Shown: positions 43,957 through 54,410, counted from the stretch's first letter. The stretch: 64,000 nt of DNA from UBA6623 sp965238125 (GCA_965238125.1 OZ250179.1:2542001-2606000); one strand, 5' to 3'. Made by a program: numbers and translations. The notes: a model not told the origin generated them from the letters alone.

Positions 43957-44478
43957 CTATTCGTCGTACTGGAGCAGCGAGAAGACGTTGCGGCCGGGCA
44001 ACTTACCGCGGCCGTTCAGGAACGTCAGCTCGACGATAAAGCCGAGCCCGGCCACTTCGCCGCCGAGTTTTTCGACGAGTTGACAACTGGCCGCGGCGGT
44101 GCCGCCGGTGGCGAGCAGATCATCGATGATCAGCACGCGCTCGCCGGGTTCGACGGCATCTTTGTGAAGGTGCAAGCTGTCTTGGCCATATTCGAGATTG
44201 TAGGTAACGTCGACCGTTTCGGCGGGCAGTTTGCCGGGCTTGCGGACAGGGATGAAGCCGGTTCCGAGCCGGGCGGCGAGCATCGGCCCGAAGACGAAGC
44301 CGCGGGCTTCAATTCCCAGGACAACGTCGGGTTTAAGGTCTTCGCAGCAGCGCACCATTTCGTCGGAGAGGATACGGAAGCCGTCGGGGTCTTTCAACAG
44401 AGTGGTGATGTCGTAGAACAAGATCCCGGGTTTTGGGAAATCGGGGACTTCGCGGATGAGTTTCTTGAGTCGGTCCAT
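43957..44478 (-). CDS. apt: Adenine phosphoribosyltransferase
   Basis: 173 residues from ATG 44478 (MDRLKKLIREVPDFPKPGI); a reading to 44577 overlaps acyP and is rejected. IEARGFVFGPMLAARLGTGFIPVRKPGKLP binds adenine; the PRPP motif is VLIIDDLLATGGTAAA. Salvages adenine using the PRPP made by the prs product two genes downstream, a sensible operon pairing. Confidence 0.95.
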   Translation of the reverse strand: MDRLKKLIREVPDFPKPGILFYDITTLLKDPDGFRILSDEMVRCCEDLKPDVVLGIEARGFVFGPMLAARLGTGFIPVRKPGKLPAETVDVTYNLEYGQDSLHLHKDAVEPGERVLIIDDLLATGGTAAASCQLVEKLGGEVAGLGFIVELTFLNGRGKLPGRNVFSLLQYDE

Positions 44479-44509
44479 GGTGGTGCGAGTGGACGCCGGC
44501 GGCGGCGTT

Positions 44510-44809
44510 CTAATACTCGATTGTAAACGCCTGACGGGGCTCGACGGGGGCTTCGGATTTCTCGACGCGGTCGACACGTCCCCAACGCGGGCCCGCCGCG
44601 AGGTGCTTTTCGAGTTGCCGCAGCTTTTCGGGCGGGCCGGCGGCGTAGACTTCGACCGAGCCGTCGAAGCAGTTCTTGACGTATCCGGTTAAGCCTAGGT
44701 CGGTCGCCGCGCGCTCGACGAAGAAACGGAACCCGACGCCCTGCACGCGGCCCCGTACGCGGTAGCGGCGGGCTTCGGTGGAATGTCGAGTTGGATCGGT
44801 TCGGCCCAT
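44510..44809 (-). CDS. acyP: Acylphosphatase
   Basis: 99 residues. RYRVRGRVQGVGFRFFVERAATDLGLTGYVKNCFDGSVEVYAAGP holds the phosphate-binding arginine (GVGFRFF) and the catalytic asparagine (GYVKNC). The C-terminal VDRVEKSEAPVEPRQAFTIEY completes the ferredoxin-like fold. Hydrolyses acyl phosphates. First gene of the minus-strand housekeeping cluster, 31 bases before apt. Confidence 0.93.
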   Translation of the reverse strand: MGRTDPTRHSTEARRYRVRGRVQGVGFRFFVERAATDLGLTGYVKNCFDGSVEVYAAGPPEKLRQLEKHLAAGPRWGRVDRVEKSEAPVEPRQAFTIEY

Positions 44810-44974
44810 GCAGGAAATCGTTACACGCCGGCGGAAGAAATTGCCAGTCGGGCGGGCGCGCTGATGCGCTGGCGTGGGGAGTAAGTGGTTTGTATTCAGA
44901 GGGGGTCGGATTGGCCGGCGGTGTGCAGAGTCAAGGGAAATCGAACCTGTGGCGTTCGCAAAGGGAGTTGACGT

Positions 44975-45100
44975 ATGGCGCAGTCCGGCGTGGTGATTGG
45001 AATCTTGATCGTTTCATTCGGCTTGGCGTTGATGGTGGAGCGGGCTTTGTTGGGAGGGCTGATCCGGGCTATGGGGCGGGCGCGAGACGGTCGGGGATAG
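44975..45100 (+). CDS. Putative 41-residue single-helix membrane protein
   Basis: ATG 44975 is preceded by AAGGGAG at 8-base spacing. The product is MAQSGVVIGILIVSFGLALM followed by VERALLGGLIRAMGRARDGRG: one hydrophobic helix (residues 5-20) and a basic, possibly amphipathic tail. No database family can be assigned by eye. It is too short to prove, but the ribosome-binding site and composition support it; the rest of 44810-45163 is empty. Confidence 0.45.
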   Translation: MAQSGVVIGILIVSFGLALMVERALLGGLIRAMGRARDGRG

Positions 45101-45163
45101 TCGCGGGAACCGAGGGCGGGGCGAGGCACGTGAGAAGAAACCGGGGACAATCCGGTTCGCCCC

Positions 45164-45727
45164 TTAGCTGTCGCGCGCGGGCCCGAGCAAGCGCTCGGCG
45201 GCCTCGGCGTGCACTTGATAAGCCGACGGCCCAAACAGCACGAAGATCGCCTTTTCGATCGAACGGGGCGGGCCGTTCAAGAAATCGATTACCGTTCGCA
45301 GGGCGATCTCAGCGGCATCAGCGATCGGGTACCCGTAGACGCCCGTGCTGATGGATGGAAACGAGATGCTCGCGGCGCCGCGTTCGGCTGCTAACTCCAA
45401 AGAGGTTTGGTAGCAGGAGGCCAGCAGTTCGGGCTCGGCTTGCCGGCCGTCTTGATAGATCGGCCCCACGGCATGAATCACATGCTTGGCGGGCAAACGG
45501 CCGGCTGTCGTTACGACGGCCTTGCCGGTCGGGCAAGCGCCTATGTTGGGACGCATGGCGTCGAGCTCGGCCATGATCGAGCACCCCCCCGCCCGATGAA
45601 TTGCCCCGTCGACGCCCCCGCCGCCGACCAATTGGGAGTTTGCGGCGTTGACGACGGCGTCGACGGAAACTTTCGTGATATCGCCCTCGAGCAGGACCAA
45701 GACGCTGTCGTTGACTGCAAATTCCAT
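45164..45727 (-). CDS. Macro domain protein (ADP-ribose / O-acetyl-ADP-ribose hydrolase type)
   Basis: 187 residues. Macro-domain motifs: GDITKVSVDAVVNAANSQLVGGGGVDGAIHRAGG (catalytic NAAN and GGGVDGAIH) and SISFPSISTGVYGYPIADAAEIAL (distal phosphate loop). This is the MacroD/YmdB class that removes ADP-ribose from acidic residues or deacetylates O-acetyl-ADP-ribose. Normal length. Not evidently in an operon. Confidence 0.94.
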   Translation of the reverse strand: MEFAVNDSVLVLLEGDITKVSVDAVVNAANSQLVGGGGVDGAIHRAGGCSIMAELDAMRPNIGACPTGKAVVTTAGRLPAKHVIHAVGPIYQDGRQAEPELLASCYQTSLELAAERGAASISFPSISTGVYGYPIADAAEIALRTVIDFLNGPPRSIEKAIFVLFGPSAYQVHAEAAERLLGPARDS

Positions 45728-46001
45728 CGCTCGCCTACGAAGTTCATTCCAATGCTACCAAGTGGACCGCCCCTCATCGAAGCATCATCCCACTCCCCTT
45801 TGAACTTGTAGCGCTGAGTCGAGGCGCGCCGGCTCGGCAAGCCGCGTGGGAGGCGTGGGGCGATTCGTCAGCGTACACGCCGCGGCGCACGAAAGCAGGT
45901 CGGCACGGAGGAGCCCAGGCCTCGCGCGAGGTTGGGCGCGTCTTGCGCGAGAGCGGCACGGACCGCCGTCGCCGGCGCGATCCGCCGGCACACCCGTTGC
46001 A
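45728..46001. other. Intergenic, no gene seen
   Basis: About 270 bases upstream of the macrodomain gene and downstream of the kinase operon. Open frames here lack start signals and family resemblance. Confidence 0.5.
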
Positions 46002-47165
46002 TCATGATGGGTCCAATCCCTTACCCGCGGTTGAGAGAGTGAACCTGAAATGAGCGCCTTCACCGGGTCTCGATTCCACCCAAATCCTACCCCCGTGGCG
46101 CTGAACGTTTTTGCGGCAGATTGCCAACCCGATTCCCGTCCCCGGATACTCGGTGCGCCCGTGCAAACGTTTGAAAGGCTCGAAAATCTGCTCGGCATAT
46201 TCCGGATCGAGCCCAATTCCATGATCGCGAACACCCATTGTCCAAACATCGCCCGTTTGCTGGGCCGTCAGTTCCACCACGGGCTCCTCGGCAGGGGTAA
46301 ACTTCAGAGCGTTGGAGAGCAGGTTTTGATAGAGCTGTGTCAGTAGGGTAGCGTCCCCCACAACGCTCGGAAGCGCCTGGCGCTCGATGCGAGCCCCACA
46401 TTGTTCCAGGTGTGAGCGGAGCGCTTCGAGGGACTCGTCGACACATTCATCGAGTGAAACAGCCTCTGCCTTCATGGCCGCCCTTCCGGCTCGTGAAAAG
46501 GCCAGCAGGTCAGCTATGAGTGTCTGCATGCGTTTTGCGGCTTTCGCGATGTAATCCAGGTCGGTGGCTGCGTCTTCAGATAGTCCCTCGCCAAGGTCTT
46601 CGCGTAGTAAAGTGCTGTAGGAAACCAAGGAGCGCACCGGTTCCTGCAGGTCGTGAGAGGCGGTGTAGGCGAACTGCTCGAGTTCGTGCTGGGTCGCCTT
46701 CAGATCTTCCGCCTTCTGCTCTGTCAGCTTCTTGGCCCGAAACGCCTCATCGCGCATGTCACGGTAGGCCTGAATGCGGTGGGTCAAGTCCGTAACGTCC
46801 TGAATCGCAAACAGGGCCCAGTAATCTTCCGATCCGCTCTGTGGAAGTGCCGTGACGATCGCCTGCTGAATGCGCGGACGGCCGTCCGGCAATACAGACG
46901 GGATGATCTCACCGTGGAGTTGCGACGAGAGGATGAGCGGCGCCCCGGCCTCAAAAACGGCTTTGAGCCGCTGCTGATATTGCGGCCGACGCAAGCGCTC
47001 AGAGAAATCGCCGATCGGCCGGCCTACGATATCGGCGCGTGGAATTTGCGTCCACTGCTCGAGACATCGGTTCCACTCGGCCACCGTGCCGTCAGGGCGC
47101 AAGACGAAGGCACCCAAAGGCAGATGATCCAAGACCACGAAAAGTTGGGCTTCGGTCGGTTCCAA
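46002..47165 (-). CDS. Soluble PAS histidine kinase
   Basis: 387 residues, no membrane segment. PAS domain at about 5-125 (FVVLDHLPLGAFVLRPDGTVAEWN). A coiled linker follows (QAYRDMRDEAFRAKKLTEQKAEDLKATQHELEQ), then the HisKA box FAYTASHDLQEPVRSL of the phytochrome/Bphy-like type, and HATPase with N box LLSNALKFTP, G1 DHGIGLD, F box FEPFKRLHG and G2 GTGIGLAICRK. Third gene of the operon, 12 bases after the CheC-like gene; likely phosphorylates the receiver encoded first. Confidence 0.93.
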   Translation of the reverse strand: MEPTEAQLFVVLDHLPLGAFVLRPDGTVAEWNRCLEQWTQIPRADIVGRPIGDFSERLRRPQYQQRLKAVFEAGAPLILSSQLHGEIIPSVLPDGRPRIQQAIVTALPQSGSEDYWALFAIQDVTDLTHRIQAYRDMRDEAFRAKKLTEQKAEDLKATQHELEQFAYTASHDLQEPVRSLVSYSTLLREDLGEGLSEDAATDLDYIAKAAKRMQTLIADLLAFSRAGRAAMKAEAVSLDECVDESLEALRSHLEQCGARIERQALPSVVGDATLLTQLYQNLLSNALKFTPAEEPVVELTAQQTGDVWTMGVRDHGIGLDPEYAEQIFEPFKRLHGRTEYPGTGIGLAICRKNVQRHGGRIWVESRPGEGAHFRFTLSTAGKGLDPS

Positions 47166-47177
47166 ACCACCCTCCCG

Positions 47178-47810
47178 CTAGACAATGAGCTCCTCATGCA
47201 TTTTGTGGATGCGCTCCAGCAGGACCTCAAAAGAACCCATTCCGAACAACAGCGTTACTTCGCCCTCGATCTTATCCTGCTCGGCCGAGGAGTGACTCCG
47301 TCGCACGAGGAAGTGAGTCTGCGCCAAAAGGACCGCTGCCTCGGCCTGCGAACGGACAGCTTCGACGAGGGCCTCCGGTGTTTCTTCGCTGTAGGTCGGA
47401 AGCTCGTAGCGGATGTGCCGCTGCAACACGTTGGTGATCGACCCCATGACCGCGTTCAGCAGGATGTTCCCTACCTCCGTGAGGGCGGCGGCTCGCAGAC
47501 TGTCGAAATCCGGCGTCCCGAGTTCCTCGCCGGTCAGCAGTGCAACGAGCTTGGAAGCGCTATCGGCGGGAAACACGAGCTCGGTGGTCCCTTGGATTTC
47601 GCCCGAGAAGCCCAGCCGAACCGTCGCCAACTCTTGCTCGTTCACCCACCTAGAGGCCTCTTTGATGTCCGCCGGAGAAACGAGCCGAACGGAGGGCACG
47701 CGGAGCTCGACATGCGCTCCGACCATGTCGTTGAGCGCCCCGGCGGCGCGGCCGACGCCGATGTTGATGAGTTCTCGCAGAGCGTCAATTTCTTCCGCCG
47801 AGACGTTCAC
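47178..47810 (-). CDS. cheC: CheC/CheX/FliY-family phosphatase
   Basis: 210 residues from the GTG at 47810, whose bases overlap the stop of the receiver gene (GTGA). Two CheC catalytic motifs (acid-x3-E-x2-N) are visible: DALRELINIGVGRAAGAL near the start and AAALTEVGNILLNAVMG in the middle. CheC proteins dephosphorylate CheY-P. Coupling to a CheY-like gene upstream and a kinase downstream suggests a self-contained phospho-relay with its own phosphatase rather than a full chemotaxis array; no receptor, CheA or CheW is nearby. Confidence 0.85.
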   Translation of the reverse strand: MNVSAEEIDALRELINIGVGRAAGALNDMVGAHVELRVPSVRLVSPADIKEASRWVNEQELATVRLGFSGEIQGTTELVFPADSASKLVALLTGEELGTPDFDSLRAAALTEVGNILLNAVMGSITNVLQRHIRYELPTYSEETPEALVEAVRSQAEAAVLLAQTHFLVRRSHSSAEQDKIEGEVTLLFGMGSFEVLLERIHKMHEELIV

Positions 47811-48181
47811 GGTTCCACCTCTTGGATGGACAACGCACGTTCCAGGACGCCACGCAGCTTTTCTTCGCTTGGAGGCTTGTGGATGACGTCGAACGCGCCC
47901 AAGTCCCGGCACCGTTCGGTCGTAGTATCCTGAACGTCCGCGGTAAGCACGACTCGCGGAATCGGGCAGTGTTCTTTCTGAAGCTGCGCCAGCACCTGGA
48001 AGCCGTCGAGTCTCGGCATCAGCAGGTCGAGAAGTATGACGTCGGGCGACTCTTCTTGCAGAAGCTCGATCGCGGCCCTTCCGTCGCCGGCCTCAATCGT
48101 GTCCTGTGCCAGGGGACCCAAGGCACGTCGAATCAGGCGTCTCTGGAATGAAGAATCATCAACAATGAGAATCTGGGGCAT
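47807..48181 (-). CDS. Single-domain response regulator (CheY-like)
   Basis: 124 residues: receiver only. Acid pocket D8/D9 (LIVDDS), phosphoacceptor D52 (VILLDLLMPRLDG), Thr near 80 (VVLTADVQ) and Lys102 (DVIHKPPSEE). No output domain. First gene of the operon; ribosome-binding AGGAG lies just upstream of ATG 48181. Confidence 0.93.
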   Translation of the reverse strand: MPQILIVDDSSFQRRLIRRALGPLAQDTIEAGDGRAAIELLQEESPDVILLDLLMPRLDGFQVLAQLQKEHCPIPRVVLTADVQDTTTERCRDLGAFDVIHKPPSEEKLRGVLERALSIQEVEP

Positions 48182-48387
48182 GGATCTCCTTCGCGAGGCG
48201 ACGCCTTCCTCGCCGTTCTGGCGCTACACAATACCTGGTCGGCCGGGCAACTCAAAACATGGAAAGAATCGGCTATTTCGAGAGACCTGATTAGGCGCAC
48301 TTCATTTGTCCGCTGTACCTGCATGCCGTTCTTCAAGATGGGGAACCGACACCGGACTACGTGTAGCCCGAAAAATCCCCAACCACT

Positions 48388-48490
48388 GCAGCCGCGAAGC
48401 GGCGACAGGAGCCTTAACCCAGGGTGGAGCCGAGAGGCGGAACCCTGGGTAGAACCCCCCAACCAAGCGAGCCCTGGAGGGGCGGCAGGA
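48388..48490. repeat. Dispersed hairpin repeat, family C (copy 3, inverted)
   Basis: Inverse orientation: GCAGCCGCGAAGCGGCG, then ACCCAGGGTGGAGCC...GGAACCCTGGGT, then AGCCCTGGAGGGGCGGCAGG. A further hairpin GGGGCTCGCCCCAGGGGCTGACGCCCC follows near 48531-48556. The gap 48182-48674 holds no gene. Confidence 0.8.
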
Positions 48491-48674
48491 AGGCCCCCGA
48501 CACCCATTTTCATGGCGCTATTATGAATGGGGCTCGCCCCAGGGGCTGACGCCCCTTCTGGTATTAACCCTGCCGCGGCCCGACGTTCCTCGGGAACGCC
48601 CACTCGATCGTCAATGCTGTATTTGAGCGGGTGGGGGCTGGCTCGGCAATAGTTCGCACTGCTCGGAGGGAAGA

Positions 48675-50015
48675 TTGAAACTTTCGCGAAGACGATTTCT
48701 CGGAGTGAGTGCCGCGGCCGGCACGGCGGCTTCGGTTGGTTGCGGTCCTTTCGGCCCGCCGCCCGACATCGTTTTCATTCTTGCCGATGACCTGGGTTAT
48801 CGCGACCTCGGTTGTTTCGGCGCTCGAGGGATTGAAACCCCGAACATCGATCGATTGGCCGCCGAGGGGATGCGATTGACCGCGCACTACGCCGCGGCGC
48901 CGGCCGGGTCGCCCTCGCGCGCGGGTCTGCTCACGGGCCGCTACCCCCAGCGCACCGGCGTCAGCCGCCCGTTGCGGGAAAGAGACGAAGACGGCGGCTT
49001 GCAACTTGAAGAAAACACACTCGGCGATATGCTCGCCGGCGCGGGCTACGAAACGGCGCTGATCGGGAAATGGAATGTCGGCCTCGGCTATGAGTATCAT
49101 CCGCTGCGGCGCGGGTTTCAGTCTTTCTACGGATTCCTGAACGCCTCGATTGACTACGACACGCACATCTCGCCGGCCGGCGGCTTCAAAGGGCAACCGG
49201 CACTCTATCGTGGAGACACGCCGGTGGATGAGCAGGGGTACCTGCCGGAGTTGCTGCACGGGGAGGCCGTGAAGTTTGTCGAAAAACCGCGGGACAAGCC
49301 TTTCTTTCTGATGCTTTCGCTTGCTCTGCCGCATCCCCCCTTGCAGGTGCCCGAGAAATGGTCTTCGCTGTACCCGCATTATCCGGACCACAATCGCCGG
49401 GTCTATGCCGGTATGGTTTCGGCCATGGATGACGGCGTGGGACGGGTTCTCGATGCGCTCGATGAACGGGAGAACGCCCGCAACACCCTGGTCGTCTTTA
49501 CCGCGGACAACGGCTGGGAAAAGCTCGGACGAAACCCCGCGCTCGACGGAGCGGGCGACAACGGTTCGTTGCGCGGCGGGAAGTATGAGTTGACCGAAGG
49601 CGGTATTCGCGTGCCCGGCGTGGCGCGGTGGCCTCGACAGATCCTGCCGGGGTTGGTGTCGGCCGAACCGACCATTCACCTGGATTGGTTTCCGACGCTG
49701 CGCCGTATCGTGGGGTTGGAGGGTCGGCCTTTGCGGCCACTCGACGGTTTCGACATTTTCGATCTGTTGACCTTTGAGCGTAAGCCCGCGCGGAGAACTC
49801 TGTTGTGGGGCTTTGAAGACAAGCGCCTAGGCTTGGCGCCCAGCTTCGCCGCCCGGCAAGGGCGTTGGAAGCGTCTCCAGATCGGCGAGCAAAAGATGCT
49901 CATTGACCTGCTCGTCGATCAAGAGGAAGAGACGGACCTTTCCAGCCGCTTCCCCAACGAAAGGCGACAACTCGATGCCGTCATGGAGGGCTGGCGGCGG
50001 CAGATGCGGGTGTAG
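48675..50015 (+). CDS. Tat-exported sulfatase, Ser-type active site
   Basis: 446 residues from TTG 48675, chosen because GGAGGG lies 5 bases upstream. Tat signal SRRRFLGVSAAAGTAASVGC with lipobox-like Cys23. Metal ligands D38-D39 (ILADDLGYRDLG); active-site sequence S79-P-S-R-A-G-L-L-T-G-R, where most sulfatases have Cys. Later metal and sulfate contacts: GKWNVG, FTADNGWEK. A Ser at the first position must be converted to formylglycine by a radical SAM maturase (anSME); none is in the window. Substrate unknown; cell-surface carbohydrate sulfate is likely. Confidence 0.9.
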   Translation: MKLSRRRFLGVSAAAGTAASVGCGPFGPPPDIVFILADDLGYRDLGCFGARGIETPNIDRLAAEGMRLTAHYAAAPAGSPSRAGLLTGRYPQRTGVSRPLRERDEDGGLQLEENTLGDMLAGAGYETALIGKWNVGLGYEYHPLRRGFQSFYGFLNASIDYDTHISPAGGFKGQPALYRGDTPVDEQGYLPELLHGEAVKFVEKPRDKPFFLMLSLALPHPPLQVPEKWSSLYPHYPDHNRRVYAGMVSAMDDGVGRVLDALDERENARNTLVVFTADNGWEKLGRNPALDGAGDNGSLRGGKYELTEGGIRVPGVARWPRQILPGLVSAEPTIHLDWFPTLRRIVGLEGRPLRPLDGFDIFDLLTFERKPARRTLLWGFEDKRLGLAPSFAARQGRWKRLQIGEQKMLIDLLVDQEEETDLSSRFPNERRQLDAVMEGWRRQMRV

Positions 50016-50115
50016 GGAGTTGGGCGTTGTTTCGAGAGAGTGGGTGGCTGGAGGTTACCCTTGGGGCGGTTTTTCGAGTCCGCTACCGGTGGTTCTTTGG
50101 GGTAGGTTTGTCGGC

Positions 50116-50147
50116 ATACCGCTTGCTTACGCGCGCGGCTCGGTTTG
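50116..50147. repeat. Dispersed repeat F (copy 1)
   Basis: ATACCGCTTGCTTACGCGCG then CGGCTCGGTTTG. Copy 2 at 53700-53731 reads ATACCGCTCACTTACGTTCG then CGGCTCGGTTTG. Confidence 0.65.
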
Positions 50148-50181
50148 GTGTCGGCGGGCGGCGGGCTTCGAGCCGCCGGCC

Positions 50182-51003
50182 TCAGGGCGATGGGCAGGGC
50201 GGTTGGATCATCGCGGCGGTGCTTGGCGGGACGGCTGATTCTTGTAGGATCAAGCGCTCGACGCGGCTCCAGACTTGCGGATCGTAGCTGATGTAGGAGT
50301 GCGCGACCCGCATCAGTTTCTTGAACCAATTGACGTGCGATATATCGACCTTGCGCTTGTCGTAGTTCACGCGGCAGTCAGCTAGGATGGTCGTTTGCTC
50401 GGGGTCCGCGGCCCGGATCGGACCCTCTCCTCGAAGTACGTTGCCGTTCTTTTGGTAGAAGTTCGCGGCGCGGCGCACATTGGGCGGGATGACGCCGTCG
50501 CCGCGGCCCACGCTGTCGACTTGCACTGTCAACAGCACCGGGATGTCGAGGGCGTGCAGGTCTCGCGCAAACTTGGCCGTGGCCGCGCCGCCGAAACTCA
50601 CACCGTAGATTACGATGCGTGCTCGAGCCCTTTCGGAGGCGTCAACGAGTCCGTCTTGATCCCGGTCGAAAGCCCGCTTGACCAATTCCACGGCTAAGGG
50701 GCGTCGGCGGTTTTGGAGAGTTTCGACGTGCAGGCCCGGAACGCGCCGCGAACGGAGCTTGAGAGCGAGCTTGCGGACAGATCGTTTCTGGTTATCCCAA
50801 GGCTCTCGCCCCCCCATGAACCCGACTAGCAAGGTCTCGCCCGGGCCGATCGGGGTCTTTGTGATGAAGTCGTCCCAGACTTGGCCCCGGGCCGACGACA
50901 AAAAGCAGCTGACAAGCAGGAGACCCGCGAGTGCCGGGAAAAGTTTAGTCAGCCTCGTCACACTGCCCAGAATAGCGTCCTTTGTGACGGACCTGGCCCC
51001 CAT
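50182..51003 (-). CDS. Secreted protein with serine-hydrolase-like motif
   Basis: 273 residues from ATG 51003 (MGARSVTKD); a longer reading to 51075 is possible. Signal sequence LFPALAGLLLVSCFLSSARGQ. The body has GETLLVGFMGGREPWDN near the start, an EF-hand-like FDRDQDGLVDASERARARI, and a nucleophile-elbow-like IVIYGVSFGGAATAKFA (G-x-S-x-G), and later LTVQVDSVGRGDGVIPPNVRRAANFYQ and DISHVNWFKK. Arrangement suggests an alpha/beta hydrolase fold with Ser, Asp (QVDS) and His (SHVNW) as triad; activity unproven. Confidence 0.75.
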   Translation of the reverse strand: MGARSVTKDAILGSVTRLTKLFPALAGLLLVSCFLSSARGQVWDDFITKTPIGPGETLLVGFMGGREPWDNQKRSVRKLALKLRSRRVPGLHVETLQNRRRPLAVELVKRAFDRDQDGLVDASERARARIVIYGVSFGGAATAKFARDLHALDIPVLLTVQVDSVGRGDGVIPPNVRRAANFYQKNGNVLRGEGPIRAADPEQTTILADCRVNYDKRKVDISHVNWFKKLMRVAHSYISYDPQVWSRVERLILQESAVPPSTAAMIQPPCPSP

Positions 51004-51103
51004 CGCTTGAGGGTGACCAATCGTTTGCCCGCCGGCTTGCGGAGGCGCGAGCGGGTCCACGCCTTCCCCCGTCACGCGTGCCGTAGGGCCAGTCTTAACG
51101 GAA

Positions 51104-52708
<1,605 letters not shown>

Positions 52709-52709
52709 C

Positions 52710-53039
52710 TCATTCGCCCCCTTGACCGGCGTCGACTTCTTCCGCAGCGGTGTTTTCAGCCAGGATTTTCTCGGACATGCGGTCGAAGCGCCCGGCGACG
52801 CGCATGTAGAGATAGGCCAGCGCCCAAGCCATCAGGAACTGCGAAAACGCAAAGAGATAGGCCCAATTGACGACGCCCCAAACCTGGCGCGCCATCAACT
52901 CGGGCCAATAGCCGACCAGCACGGGCAACGCGAAGTAGAAGACCACGAAGAAGATCGTCGCGGCCACGACGAAGCGAGTTTTCTGAGCGATCATTCGTTG
53001 GTAGTCGGGTGAGTTGTGGATACGGTCCCAGTGGTTCAT
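52710..53039 (-). CDS. DUF485 membrane protein (YjcH-like)
   Basis: 109 residues from ATG 53039. Two membrane helices: FVVAATIFFVVFYFALPVLVGY and VWGVVNWAYLFAFSQFLMAWALAYLYMRVA, with the conserved start HNSPDYQRMIAQKTRFV. DUF485 proteins accompany ActP-type symporters; this one is immediately upstream and almost overlapping. Accessory subunit role is known by association only. Confidence 0.92.
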   Translation of the reverse strand: MNHWDRIHNSPDYQRMIAQKTRFVVAATIFFVVFYFALPVLVGYWPELMARQVWGVVNWAYLFAFSQFLMAWALAYLYMRVAGRFDRMSEKILAENTAAEEVDAGQGGE

Positions 53040-53138
53040 GGTCAAAATGCTAACCAGCATACACGGTTTTGCGTGGCGTCGAGCCGAGACAAGCTGGATG
53101 GCGTTGGTGCACGCGGGCGCCTGTCCGGACGGACAGCC

Positions 53139-53262
53139 TTCCTGTCGCCCTTTCAGGGCTCGCTCGGGTAGGGATTGCCACCCAGGGTTCCGCCGTTCCG
53201 GCTGCATCCTGGGCTATATTCCCGCCGCCGCTTCGCGGCCCCGGCCGTTCGCGATTTCGCCG
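53139..53262. repeat. Dispersed hairpin repeat, family C (copy 4)
   Basis: CCTGTCGCCCTTTCAGGGCTCG, CCACCCAGGGTTCCGCC...CATCCTGGGC, TATATTCCCGCCGCCGCTTC, then GCGATTTCGCCGG. Lies in the gap 53040-53507, which has no gene. Confidence 0.8.
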
Positions 53263-53507
53263 GACGCAAGCGGAATACACAATAGCTCGAAGGGGGGAGG
53301 GTTCGGGAGAGACACTTTGGGCTTGGGGTTTTGGGGGGGTTGGCCGAACTGGGGCGTTGGTCTTCCGTTGACGGCCGGCGGCGGTTGTGCCGGGTAGGTC
53401 GTCGTCGGTGGTTTGGCCCGTCTCGGCGGTTCGCCGCTTGGTTTTGCGGGTTTGGGTTGGGGTCTTTGTTGGCTCCTTGTTGATTGGCGTTGTCGCGGTG
53501 ACGGCTG

Positions 53508-54410
53508 CTAAGCCGTTGTTTTTGAAGCGACTTGCTTCGAGATTGGGTTTGTTTGGTGTTTTTTGATTAGTGACGCCGCAGTGTTGCGGGTTCGGGATTT
53601 TTTGCGCTTTCTCGAGATGTGGGTGACGGGGCCACTTTTTGGCTGGTTGTTAGACGGGGTTGGGTTCGCCTGGTTTTCTAGAGTCGTCAGGTTCATCGGA
53701 TACCGCTCACTTACGTTCGCGGCTCGGTTTGCGAGGGCGCTTGCGAGGGTGGCGTTTTTTTCGCTGCTTTGGAGGTTGGGGGTTCGGTTGATGAGCGGGG
53801 GGTCGTTGGGGGAGTCGGGAATGGGGGGTGGTTCGTAACGGATGAGCGGCGGGTCGGGGTCGTAGCCGGGTTGCGCTTCGCGGGCCTCGCGGGCTTCGCG
53901 GAGTTGGCGCTCCTCGCGGCGGATGTCGATCATCAGCTCGACGCCGCGGAAGAAACGGCGGCTGAGATGGCCGTCATAACGGGCTAGGCTGTTGAGGAGT
54001 TTTGTTCGGGTGAGCATGGTCCAGCCGAGGATGTGGGTTCACTCTTCGCGGTCTTCGGGCATGGGGCCGGTTTCGTAGTTGAAGAGGCTTGAGGTGCGGC
54101 GGGTGTTGTCGATGCCGGCGGCGATGACGGCGGTTTCGATGCGGGAGAGACGTTGCATTCTCCAGGTGACGTCGGCGATTTGGCGGACGATTTCCTTTTC
54201 GACGCGATTGCGGGGGAGATAGGTCCCCTCGAAGGAAGTGAGATGTTGATCGAACTCGGCGGGGTCTTCGCCCGGCAGGACGGCGTCTTGAGCAAGAAGG
54301 CCGTGTTTGAGTGCGTTTTTGGCGATACGGGATTTTCCGCTGTTGGTGCGGGGCCCTGTTGATTTTTTCGCGTTTTCGCGGTTTGCTTTGATCTGATTTT
54401 CGCTTGCCAT
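53508..54410 (-). pseudogene. Conserved 'NRENAKKSTGPRT' family protein interrupted by in-frame TGA
   Basis: Two halves in the same frame, 54410-54042 and 54038-53508, separated by TGA at 54039-54041. The first half begins ASENQIKANRENAKKSTGPR and has GKSRIAKNALKHGLLAQDAVLPGEDPAEF, a family common in soil Acidobacteriota and relatives. The reading through the stop is REE-TGA-THILGWTMLTRTKLLNSLARYD, and LLNSLARYDGHLSRRFFRGVE is the usual C-terminal motif, so this was one gene. The tail beyond residue 200 is Asn/Ser/Pro/Lys-rich and includes repeat F copy 2 (53700-53731). IS630 element c lies 21 bases upstream of its start. Confidence 0.78.

Noticed and set aside
46653..47933. Open frame of 426 codons on the plus strand across the kinase and CheC genes
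   Set aside because: Antisense shadow over two clear minus-strand genes; no motif.
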